Shown one piece after another: positions 36,380 through 45,733 of a stretch of 64,000 bases of DNA. This DNA is from Aeromicrobium sp. Root472D3. Lineage in GTDB: Bacteria; Actinomycetota; Actinomycetes; Propionibacteriales; Nocardioidaceae. The notes below the pieces were generated by a model, which was not told the origin of the DNA, did no database searches, and was given only the letters and a program-made list of their open reading frames with translations. How positions within the stretch are numbered: position 1 is the first letter of the stretch; each line of letters starts with the position of its first letter. Both the position numbers and the translations under genes were made by a program. The DNA is taken from NCBI RefSeq assembly GCF_001426485.1, contig NZ_LMET01000003.1:80913-144912 (forward strand). The letters run 5' to 3'.

Positions 36380-37566
36380 CGGGCGACGGGCTGCGCGAGA
36401 CCGCCCCGCCTCCCGGACGACGTCGCGGCGCCCTGGCGCGCCTGCGCTACGTGCCGCTGATCCTGCTGGTGCTGGCCGTGATCGTCGCGACGGTGCTGGG
36501 CGTCGTCGAGACGCGGTCCGCCGACGACGAGAAGACGTCGGCACGCACGTCCGGGACGGCGCCCGCCGGGCCGAGCCTGCCCGCGGTGTGCGCCCCCGCC
36601 GTCGACCAGCAGATCGACGTCGAGCACTGGCGCGACGACCAGCTCGAGCCGGCCGCGGAGACGGCGTTCGCGCGCGGCATCGCCCGCTCGGCGCCCGGCC
36701 ACGTCCGCGGACGCGACGGATGGTTGTTCTTCACCGACGCGCAGGCCAAGGACTTCTCGCAGGCGGTCGGCCGCGAGCGTCAGGGACCGAGCAGCATCGC
36801 GCGGTGGAACGACTACCTCGGCGACATGCGCCGGGCGGCACAGGCCCGGGGCGGCCGCTTCTACGTCATGATCGCGCCGGCCAAGTGGGACGTGCGGCAC
36901 GACCGGCTGCCGACCTGGGCGCAGCGGCTGCGGGGCACGACCTCGCTCGACCGTCTGATGCAGGTGTACCCCGAGCTGCCGTTCGTGGACGTGCGCGCGG
37001 CCCTCCGTGACGCGTCCGAGCCCACGTACTCACCGCTCAACAGCCACTGGACCGACTTCGGCGGCTACGTCGCGTGGCAGGCCGCGACCGCGTGCCTGCG
37101 GGCCGACGGCGTCGACGGCGTCGACGTGCCGCCGATCACCGGGGTCGACGTGACCGACGACCGCAACGAGTTCGCCGCCGACGGCGTGAGCGATCCCGAC
37201 GAGCCCGCCTGGACCCAGCCCCGGCTGGCCGCGGCCCACCCCGACACGACGATCACGAGCATCGCCACCGGCGCCACGCTGCAGCCGCTGCCCGGCGACG
37301 TCGTCGACATGACCCAGCTGCCCGTGCGCACCAGCACGTCCGGTGCGCAGTCGTCCGAGACGCTGCTGGTCCTGCGCGACTCGACCGGCAGCGCGCTGTC
37401 GCCGCTGTGGAGCACGAGCTTCGCCCGCACCGTGCAGTACCAGCACCCGGTCGGCGAGATGGGCGCGCCGGTCGACCTCGCGGCGATCGTCGACCGCGAG
37501 CGCCCGGACGTCACGATCTTCACCATGACCGAGCGGTACCTCTCGTTCGACCCGCCCACGTCCTGA
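36376..37566 (+). CDS. AlgX/AlgJ-like SGNH-type O-acetylation protein, membrane-anchored
   Basis: The 396-residue protein has one N-terminal membrane helix (about residues 25-45) and an extracytoplasmic SGNH-like domain. It shows GRDGWLFFTDAQAKDFS near residue 113, FYVMIAPAKWDVRHDRLP near residue 162, LNSHWTDFGGYVAW near residue 220 and LLVLRDSTGS near residue 333. AlgX and AlgJ have an Asp-x-His pair at the HW motif, whereas here the residue is Asn (NSH). This may alter catalysis or define a subfamily. It overlaps the acyltransferase-3 gene by ATGA. Transfer of acetyl groups to exported glycan is inferred. Confidence 0.8.
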   Translation: MTGDGLRETAPPPGRRRGALARLRYVPLILLVLAVIVATVLGVVETRSADDEKTSARTSGTAPAGPSLPAVCAPAVDQQIDVEHWRDDQLEPAAETAFARGIARSAPGHVRGRDGWLFFTDAQAKDFSQAVGRERQGPSSIARWNDYLGDMRRAAQARGGRFYVMIAPAKWDVRHDRLPTWAQRLRGTTSLDRLMQVYPELPFVDVRAALRDASEPTYSPLNSHWTDFGGYVAWQAATACLRADGVDGVDVPPITGVDVTDDRNEFAADGVSDPDEPAWTQPRLAAAHPDTTITSIATGATLQPLPGDVVDMTQLPVRTSTSGAQSSETLLVLRDSTGSALSPLWSTSFARTVQYQHPVGEMGAPVDLAAIVDRERPDVTIFTMTERYLSFDPPTS

Positions 37567-37597
37567 CCGTGTCCGACCACCATCTCCAGGAGATCCC

Positions 37598-38650
37598 ATG
37601 ACCACGACCTGCCTCGTCACCGGCGGCGCCGGCTTCATCGGCTGCGCACTGTCGCGCACGCTGCCCGATCACTTCGACCGGGTCGTCGCGCTCGACAACA
37701 TGCACCCGCAGATCCACGACTCGGCCGAGCGTCCGGCCGACCTCGACGAGCGGGTCGAGCTGGTCGTCGGCGACGTCACGTCGGCCGCCGACTGGGACGC
37801 CCTGCTCGCCGACGTCCGGCCGACGGCGATCGTGCACCTCGCGGCCGAGACCGGCACGGGCCAGTCGCTGACCGAGGCCACGCGGCACGCGTCGGTCAAC
37901 GTCGTCGGCACGACCGAGATGCTCGACGCGCTGGTGCGTCACGAGGTGCGTCCCGACAAGATCGTCCTGACGTCGTCGCGGGCGGTCTACGGCGAGGGCG
38001 CGTGGACCGACGCCGAGGGCGTCGTGACCTACCCCGGCCAGCGGTCCGCCGCGATGCTCGAGGCCGGCCAGTGGGACTTCCCGGGCCTCACCGCGACGCC
38101 GTTCGAGTCGTCGCGGGTCGTCCCGGCGCCGACCAGCGTCTACGGCTCGACGAAGCTCGCGCAGGAGCACATCCTCCTGGCCTGGTGCCTCGCGATGCAG
38201 GTCACCCCGGTGATCTACCGACTCCAGAACGTCTACGGTCCCGGTCAGTCGCTGAGCAACCCCTACACCGGCATCGTGTCGTTCTTCGCGCAGCGGGCCA
38301 AGGCCGGCGAGGTCATCCCCGTCTACGAGGACGGCGACATCATCCGCGACTTCGTGTTCATCGACGACGTCGCCTCGGCCGTCGTGCAGGGCCTCCTGCA
38401 CTCCGGCGCGAACCGCGACGCGTACGACATCGGGTCGGGCGAGGGCACCAGCATCATGACGCTGGCCCGCACGATCGCCGAGATCTACGGCGCTCCGGAG
38501 CCGCAGGTCAACGGGATGTTCCGCAACGGCGACGTCCGCAGCGCGAGCTGCGACATCTCGGCCGCGGAGGCCGCACTCGACTGGCACCCGCAGGTCATGG
38601 TCGGCGAGGGCGTCCGCCGGCTGTGCGCCTGGATCGACGAGCGGGTCTAG
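37598..38650 (+). CDS. NAD-dependent nucleotide-sugar epimerase/dehydratase
   Basis: A 350-residue extended SDR enzyme. The cofactor loop TGGAGFIG lies at residues 8-15, the LTSSRAVYGEG segment near residue 126, and the catalytic YGSTK motif near residues 182-186. The NVYGPGQSLSNPYTGIVSFF segment is typical of UDP- or dTDP-sugar enzymes. The insertion between the SSR and YxxxK motifs (about 50 residues) is longer than in GalE, so the exact sugar cannot be named. It has its own ribosome site (CAGGAG), 31 bp after the AlgX-like gene, and ends at a strong terminator, closing the polysaccharide block. Confidence 0.88.
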   Translation: MTTTCLVTGGAGFIGCALSRTLPDHFDRVVALDNMHPQIHDSAERPADLDERVELVVGDVTSAADWDALLADVRPTAIVHLAAETGTGQSLTEATRHASVNVVGTTEMLDALVRHEVRPDKIVLTSSRAVYGEGAWTDAEGVVTYPGQRSAAMLEAGQWDFPGLTATPFESSRVVPAPTSVYGSTKLAQEHILLAWCLAMQVTPVIYRLQNVYGPGQSLSNPYTGIVSFFAQRAKAGEVIPVYEDGDIIRDFVFIDDVASAVVQGLLHSGANRDAYDIGSGEGTSIMTLARTIAEIYGAPEPQVNGMFRNGDVRSASCDISAAEAALDWHPQVMVGEGVRRLCAWIDERV

Positions 38651-38653
38651 CGG

Positions 38654-38688
38654 GCGAGGGCGCCGCGCACCGGCCGCGGCGCCCTCGC
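38654..38688. terminator. Terminator after the epimerase gene
   Basis: GCGAGGGCGCCGCG (38654-38667) and its perfect complement (38675-38688) pair around a 7-nt loop, starting 4 bp after the stop codon. Confidence 0.88.
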
Positions 38689-38707
38689 AACCTTGCGGCA
38701 ACGGGGT

Positions 38708-38723
38708 TGTGACTACGGTCACA
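38708..38723. promoter_or_regulatory. CRP-like palindrome before aldehyde dehydrogenase
   Basis: TGTGA-CTACGG-TCACA matches the CRP consensus at all ten defined bases. It lies 25 bp before the ATG and inside a wider dyad, CTTGCGG (38692-38698) to CCGCAAG (38734-38740). The very close position suggests repression or an unmapped start site. E. coli aldB, a relative, is known to be CRP-controlled. Confidence 0.72.
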
Positions 38724-38748
38724 GCAACCCGAACCGCAAGGAGCAGCC

Positions 38749-40271
<1,523 letters not shown>

Positions 40272-40272
<1 letters not shown>

Positions 40273-40697
40273 TGGGGGAGCCGGCCGGGGCGCCGGGCCC
40301 CGACCGGCAGCTGGTCGAGCGCGTCGCGCTGACGCCCCAGGCCGCGGAGCTCCTCCGCGGCCTGAGGGCCTCGCACGACAAGCCCCTGATGTTCCACCAG
40401 TCGGGCGGGTGCTGCGACGGGTCGGCGCCCATGTGCTTCACGCAGGGCACGTTCCTCACGGGGCACCAGGACGTCCACCTCGGCGACCTGGAGTACGGCG
40501 CCCCCGAGGTCGCTCCCGTGTGGATCTCGCGCGAGCAGTTCGCGTACTGGTCGCACACCCACATCACGATCGACGTCGTGCCGGGGCGGGGAGCCGGGTT
40601 CTCGATCGAGGGACCCACGGGCAACCGGTTCATCATCCGGTCGCGGGTGTTCACCGACGACGAGGCGGCGCAGATGGAGTCCGAGCCCGCGCGGTAG
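40272..40697 (+). CDS. DUF779 domain protein, aldehyde dehydrogenase partner
   Basis: A 141-residue protein of the DUF779 family. The cysteine-rich core FHQSGGCCDGSAPMCF near residues 38-53 is diagnostic and could bind a metal. The family is found almost always directly after ExaC/AldB-like aldehyde dehydrogenases, as here with overlapping TGATG, but its biochemical role is not established. The ATG at 40272 begins directly at the dehydrogenase stop. Transcription ends at a very strong hairpin just after the gene. Confidence 0.9.
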
Positions 40698-40707
40698 GGG
40701 ACGGCAG

Positions 40708-40739
40708 CGGCCCCGTGCACTCTCGTGCACGGGGCCGCG
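40708..40739. terminator. Terminator after the DUF779 gene
   Basis: GCGGCCCCGTGCAC (40708-40721), loop TCTC and a perfect complement (40726-40739) form a 14-bp stem 10 bp after the stop. Confidence 0.9.
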
Positions 40740-40827
40740 TCATGTCCGGCGCGCTGCGTCCTCTGGACGGGAGGAAGGGGCGCGACCTCAGGTCTCGCCC
40801 GCCCCTGACGACCGAGGATCCCTTCAC

Positions 40828-43713
40828 GTGCGTTCACCTGCTCGACCTCTGACCACGGGCCTGCGGGCTCTCCTCGCGGCGACCGTCGCGGCGGCCGGGC
40901 TCACGGCCACGGTCGTCGCGGCCCCGCCCGCCTCGGCGGCGACGACGGTCGACGGCCTGACGCAGGCCACCGCCGCGGCCTCGTGCTGGGAGATCAAGCA
41001 GCTGAACGGCTCGGCGCCCAGCGGCCAGTACTGGATCCTGACGCCGCAGCTCAAGGTGCCGACGCGCATCTACTGCGACCAGACGACCGACGGCGGCGGC
41101 TGGGCCCTGATCGGCCGCGGACGCGAGAACTGGACCTACAACTACGACGGCCTGGGCACGCCCGCCGAGGTCGCCGGCACGGTCAGCGGCACGGGCGCGT
41201 TCGCGCCGCGCCAGCTCGGCGCGGCGACCGTCACGGCCCTGATGGGCGGCAAGCGGATCGACGACCCGACGTACGGCAGCGGCGTCCGGCTGCGCCGGGC
41301 GACCGACCAGGCAGGCGCGACGTGGCAGGAGTCGCGGTGGACGTTCCGCTCCGACTCGCGCGACCGCTGGACGTGGGCGTTCGGCGCCGGACTGCCGCTC
41401 GCGTCGTTCACGATCGGCGGCGGCTCGGGCGCCGAGGCGACGACCCGCAACGTCGGCACCGACGACGCCTTCCAGCGCATCTGGACGGCCGAGGACGCCG
41501 CCAACGGCTACACGCGGGGCTTCACGTACGGCAGCCAGGTCACCGGATCGACGTCGGCGTCGAGCTACATCTACTCCAAGAACGCCGGCGGCGTGTACGG
41601 CGTCCCCTTCACGCAGGTCTACCTCCGCCCCAAGCTCATGAGCTCGCAGCTGTCGTTCGCGTCGGTCCCGAACGCGGGCACGGCGGCCGAGACGATCCGC
41701 GCCGCTCCGCGCAGCGGTGCGCTGGCGACGTCGTGGGGCGTCACGGGCCTCGGGGCGGGCGGCACGGCCGAGACCGCCGGCGAGGTGCAGGCCTTCGCGC
41801 AGATCGGTGGCACGGTCTACGTGGGCGGCAACTTCACGACGGTGCAGAAGGGCGCGTCGGCGTCCGGCAGCGACGTCGTGTCGCAGCCGTACCTGGCGGC
41901 GTTCGACGCGACGACCGGCGACTACCTCCGCTCGTTCACGCCCCGGCTCGACAACCAGGTCAAGTCGCTCGCGGCCCTGCCCAACGGCAAGCTCGCGGTC
42001 GGCGGCGAGTTCACGTCGGTCGACGGCAGCGCCCGCAAGGGCCTGGTCGTGCTCGACCCCCAGTCCGGCGCCCTCGACGCGTCGTGGACCACGAACCTGG
42101 TCAACAAGCTGACCGGCGGGATCGTCTCGGTCCGCGGCCTCGACGTCGGCGGCAGCTACCTCTACCTGACGGGTGCCTTCACGCACTTCACGCGCCCCGA
42201 CGGGTCCGAGCGGTACGCCAAGGGCGGAGCGCGCATCAACCTGTCGACGGGTGTCGTCGACACCGCCTGGAACCCCGACTTCAACGGCACCGGCACCGCG
42301 GTCGACGCCAGCGACGACGGGTCGGCGGTCTACTTCTCGGGCTACTTCACGACGATGCGCGGCGGCGCCGCGGCCGATCGCGCCGCGGCGATCAGCACGG
42401 CGTCGGGCGCCGCGAAGGTCGCGGACTGGCAGCCGACGTTCAGCACCGCCGGGTCGGCGCGCTACCAGCAGGCCGTCAAGCAGGTCGGCGGCAAGGTGTG
42501 GCTGGGCGGCTCGCAGCACAGCATGTTCTCGTACGACCCGTCGACGTTCGCGCTCGAGAACGCCCACATCACCAAGGACGGCGGAGACCTCCAGGCCATC
42601 ACGGGCGGCAACGGCCTGGTCTTCGGCGGCTGCCACTGCGAGCAGTGGAACTACTCCGACACGACCCAGTTCGACACGACGTCGCCGGGATCGACCAGCA
42701 CCACGTGGTCGCAGGCCGACAAGATCTACTACGTCGGAGCCTGGGACGCCCGGACGGGCGACTACGCACCCGAGTTCACGCCCGAGATGCGAGCTCGCCA
42801 GGGACGTGGCGCGTGGGCCCTCATGGTCGCGTCCGACGGCACCCTGTGGGCCGGCGGCACGATGACCAGCGCGGTCAAGGAGAACGGCGCCAACCAGTGG
42901 GTCGGCGGCTTCGCGCGGTTCGCGGTCCGGCCCCACACGGCTCCGAGCCGTCCGAGCAACCTCGCGGTCTCGGTGTCGGGCACGACCTCCCAGCTCACGT
43001 GGAGCGGCTCGGCCCCGTCGGGCGGCACCTTCGAGGTGCTCCGCAACGACCGCGTCATCGGCCTCACGACCGCCAACCAGCTGTCGGTCGCGGGCGCCTC
43101 GTCGGGCGACCGCTTCGCCGTCCGGGCCGCCGACGGCTGGGGCAACCGCTCGGCGTCGACCGCGGTCGTCGGGCCCCCGGCCGGCAGCGTCACGACGGTC
43201 CCGGTCGTCACGGCGGGCTCGACCTGGTCGTACCTCGTCGACAACACCGTGGCCGTCCCGTCCACGTGGAGGACGCCGACGTTCGACGCCTCCGGTTGGC
43301 GCACCGGCACGGCGGCCCTCGGCTGGGGCACGGGCGCGATCGCGACCAACGTCGACGTCCCGTCGGGCTCGACCCGTCCCCTGACGTCCTACTTCCGCAA
43401 GCAGGTGACGGTCAGGAACGCCGCGGCGCTGACGTCGCTGGTGCTGACGACGCGTGCCGACGACGGCATCGCGGTCTACGTCAACGGCACCGAGGTCGGT
43501 CGCTCCAACCTGCCCGCCGGGACGCTCACGGCCGGCACCTACGCGACGTCGGCGCAGAGCACCGCGACGGCCACCGCGAGCCCTGTGTCGTGGGACGTCC
43601 CGACGAGCCTGATCGGCTCCAACGGAGCCGTCACGATCGCCGTCGAGGTGCACTCCAACTACCGGCTGACGCCCTCGATGAGCATGGACCTGACCCTCAC
43701 GGGGACGTCGTGA
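40828..43713 (+). CDS. Secreted fibrinogen-like domain/beta-propeller surface protein
   Basis: The 961-residue protein has a signal peptide (cleavage near ASA-ATT, residue 38). A fibrinogen-related domain follows (residues about 50-275) with CWEIKQ, YCDQTTDGGGWALIGRG and paired cysteines. Then comes a repeat region (about 290-720) of VYVGGNFTT, LAVGGEFTS, LYLTGAFTH and VYFSGYFTT units typical of delta-60/propeller-like repeats. A fibronectin-III-like segment lies at about 725-800, and a C-terminal galactose-binding-like domain (DDGIAVYVNGTEVGRSN) at about 805-961. The GTG at 40828 starts the signal. Its stop overlaps the CDP-alcohol phosphotransferase start, so it heads the polysaccharide operon. 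Glycan binding is inferred. Confidence 0.85.
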   Translation: MRSPARPLTTGLRALLAATVAAAGLTATVVAAPPASAATTVDGLTQATAAASCWEIKQLNGSAPSGQYWILTPQLKVPTRIYCDQTTDGGGWALIGRGRENWTYNYDGLGTPAEVAGTVSGTGAFAPRQLGAATVTALMGGKRIDDPTYGSGVRLRRATDQAGATWQESRWTFRSDSRDRWTWAFGAGLPLASFTIGGGSGAEATTRNVGTDDAFQRIWTAEDAANGYTRGFTYGSQVTGSTSASSYIYSKNAGGVYGVPFTQVYLRPKLMSSQLSFASVPNAGTAAETIRAAPRSGALATSWGVTGLGAGGTAETAGEVQAFAQIGGTVYVGGNFTTVQKGASASGSDVVSQPYLAAFDATTGDYLRSFTPRLDNQVKSLAALPNGKLAVGGEFTSVDGSARKGLVVLDPQSGALDASWTTNLVNKLTGGIVSVRGLDVGGSYLYLTGAFTHFTRPDGSERYAKGGARINLSTGVVDTAWNPDFNGTGTAVDASDDGSAVYFSGYFTTMRGGAAADRAAAISTASGAAKVADWQPTFSTAGSARYQQAVKQVGGKVWLGGSQHSMFSYDPSTFALENAHITKDGGDLQAITGGNGLVFGGCHCEQWNYSDTTQFDTTSPGSTSTTWSQADKIYYVGAWDARTGDYAPEFTPEMRARQGRGAWALMVASDGTLWAGGTMTSAVKENGANQWVGGFARFAVRPHTAPSRPSNLAVSVSGTTSQLTWSGSAPSGGTFEVLRNDRVIGLTTANQLSVAGASSGDRFAVRAADGWGNRSASTAVVGPPAGSVTTVPVVTAGSTWSYLVDNTVAVPSTWRTPTFDASGWRTGTAALGWGTGAIATNVDVPSGSTRPLTSYFRKQVTVRNAAALTSLVLTTRADDGIAVYVNGTEVGRSNLPAGTLTAGTYATSAQSTATATASPVSWDVPTSLIGSNGAVTIAVEVHSNYRLTPSMSMDLTLTGTS

Positions 43714-44444
43714 CGACCCGCGAGGCCCAGCGGCCCGGGGTGCGCGAGGGCTACGCCGCCCTCGCGCGCGCGCAGAAGAGCGGCGCGGGCGTCCCGTGGT
43801 ACATGCGCGTCGTCAACCGCCGGCTCGGGCGGGCCCTCGCGGCCGTCGCGGCCCCGACGCGCGTCACGCCCGACCACGTGACGGCAGCGAGTCTCGTGGC
43901 GTTCCTGGCGGGCGCCGGCCTGATCGCGGGCCGCGAGCCCTCGGTGGCGTCGGCCGTCGTCGCGGTGCTGCTGCTGCAGCTGGGCTTCGCGCTCGACTCC
44001 GCCGACGGCCAGCTCGCCCGGCTGCGTGGCACGGGCTCGCCGGCGGGGGAGTGGCTCGACCACGTCGTCGACTCGGGCCGCCACCTGCTGCTGCACGTCG
44101 CGGTCCTCGTCGGGCTGTACCGGTTCACCGACGTCCCCGACGCCGTCCTGCTCGTCCCGCTGGCCTTCGCGCTGGTCGCGACGGTGCGGTTCTTCGCGCA
44201 GATCCTCGCCGAGCAGCTGGCCCGCCGCGACCCGCTCGCGGGCCCCGACTCGGTGCCGCGCCTCGGGGTCTGGATCCAGGCCCCCGCCGACACGGGCCTG
44301 CTCAACCTCGTGGTGCTGCTGTGGGCGTGGACCACGGCGTTCGTGTGGGTCTACGGGGTCTTCGCCGTGCTCAACGCCGTGCTGCTGGGCGCGACGCTCG
44401 TGCGCCGCCACCGCGAGCTGACCGCCCTGCCCGGGAGGTCGTGA
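43710..44444 (+). CDS. CDP-alcohol phosphatidyltransferase family protein
   Basis: The 244-residue membrane enzyme has the complete family motif: D-G-x2-A-R, then eight residues, G-x3-D-x3-D (DGQLAR to DHVVD, residues about 97-119). These enzymes transfer a phospho-alcohol from a CDP-alcohol such as CDP-glycerol, CDP-inositol or CDP-ethanolamine. About six hydrophobic segments are visible. GTGA overlaps tie it to the gene before, and TGATG to the polymerase after. Location inside a Wzx/Wzy cluster with a TagD-like cytidylyltransferase 6 kb downstream suggests a glycan phospho-alcohol modification, not bulk phospholipid synthesis. The substrate is unknown. Confidence 0.88.
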   Translation: MTTREAQRPGVREGYAALARAQKSGAGVPWYMRVVNRRLGRALAAVAAPTRVTPDHVTAASLVAFLAGAGLIAGREPSVASAVVAVLLLQLGFALDSADGQLARLRGTGSPAGEWLDHVVDSGRHLLLHVAVLVGLYRFTDVPDAVLLVPLAFALVATVRFFAQILAEQLARRDPLAGPDSVPRLGVWIQAPADTGLLNLVVLLWAWTTAFVWVYGVFAVLNAVLLGATLVRRHRELTALPGRS

Positions 44445-45733
44445 TGGCGATGACGACCACGCGGCGGACGCCGGCGACCCACGTCGACGACGTGCACGAC
44501 GCGCTGCCGGCCTGGCCCGTGCTGGCGCTGCTGTGGGGGTTCCCGGTCTTCTGGCTGCTCGGCGCGACCGTCATCGCCGGCGTCGCCCTGACGGTCGTGA
44601 TGCTCTCGTACCTGGTGCACCACCGGGCCACGCGTCTCGTGCCCGGCGTCTACGCCTTCACGGCCTTCGTCGTGTGGGTCGTGCCGTGCGCGGTCATGAT
44701 CGACTCGACCGAGCGGATGCTCGGCTACACCTACCGGTTCTCGATCCTCGTGATCGTCGGCACGGCGTTCGTCTACACGATCAGCGCGGGCAGCCGGCTC
44801 ACCCGTCGCGCGATCGTCGACGGCCTGACCGCGGTGTGGGTCTTCACGGTCGTCGGGGGGATCCTCGGGCTGCTGTTCCCCGAGACCCGGCTGACGACGC
44901 CGATCGGCCTCCTGCTGCCGGACGCCCTGACGGGCAACGACTACGTCCGCGACCTGTTCTTCCCGCCGTTCGCCGAGGTGCAGCAGCCGTTCGGCTCGCC
45001 CGTCGAGTTCGTGCGCCCGTCGGCGCCGTTCCCGTACGCCAACAGCTGGGGCGTCGCGATCGTCCTGCTGACGCCGGTCGCGATCGCGTGCTTCCTGCAG
45101 GCGCGGTCGCGCCTGCCCCGCGTCGTCGTCGCCGTCGGCCTGGTCGCGATGATCGCGCCGGCGCTGTCGACGTCCAACCGGGGGATGTTCGCCGGTCTCG
45201 CGCTCGCGGCGGTCTACGTCGTCGTGCGGCTGACGATCCGCGACCGCGCGGCACCCGTGCTCGCGATCGGGGTGCTCGGGGCGATCGGTGCGGCCGTCCT
45301 GGTCGGCAACGGCCTGCTCAACCAGATCCGGACACGACAGCAGTACGGCGACTCGTCGGGCACGCGGTGGTCGCTGTACCAGGAGACGTTCGAGCGATCG
45401 CTGCAGTCGCCGCTCCTGGGGTACGGCGCCCCCCGCCCGTCGACGTCCGAGCCGTTGATCTCGGCCGGCACGCAGGGCTACGTGTGGATGCTGATGTTCA
45501 GCTTCGGCTTCGTCGGGCTGGCCTTCTTCCTGACGTTCCTGTGGGGCACGACGCTGCGCACGTGGCGCGCACCGGGCGACGTCGACCTCGTCCTGCACAG
45601 CGTGCTGGTCGTCGCGAGCGTCATCATCGCGATCTACGGTCTCGACATCATGCAGATGCTGTCGATCATGCTGGTGGCAGCGGTGCTGCTGAGACGTCGG
45701 CACGGTCTCGACACCGCCGGCACCCGTGACTGA
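44444..45733 (+). CDS. O-antigen polymerase/ligase-like membrane protein (Wzy-type)
   Basis: The 429-residue protein has about ten to eleven hydrophobic segments and a large loop after the middle, the layout of Wzy polymerases and WaaL ligases. The loop segment SGTRWSLYQETFERSLQSPLLGYG (of which RWSLYQETF is the recognisable core) contains the conserved arginine region. The STSNRGMFAGL segment before it is typical of the O-antigen ligase family. The ATG shares bases with the upstream stop. A flippase gene starts 8 bp before its end. Polymerase is more likely than ligase because of the adjacent Wzx and Wzz homologues. Confidence 0.85.
   Translation: MAMTTTRRTPATHVDDVHDALPAWPVLALLWGFPVFWLLGATVIAGVALTVVMLSYLVHHRATRLVPGVYAFTAFVVWVVPCAVMIDSTERMLGYTYRFSILVIVGTAFVYTISAGSRLTRRAIVDGLTAVWVFTVVGGILGLLFPETRLTTPIGLLLPDALTGNDYVRDLFFPPFAEVQQPFGSPVEFVRPSAPFPYANSWGVAIVLLTPVAIACFLQARSRLPRVVVAVGLVAMIAPALSTSNRGMFAGLALAAVYVVVRLTIRDRAAPVLAIGVLGAIGAAVLVGNGLLNQIRTRQQYGDSSGTRWSLYQETFERSLQSPLLGYGAPRPSTSEPLISAGTQGYVWMLMFSFGFVGLAFFLTFLWGTTLRTWRAPGDVDLVLHSVLVVASVIIAIYGLDIMQMLSIMLVAAVLLRRRHGLDTAGTRD

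Noticed and set aside
40834..43653. A 939-codon reverse-strand open frame opposite the fibrinogen-domain gene
   Set aside because: Shadow of the real gene: no recognisable motif and highly Arg/Ala/Gly/Asp-biased.
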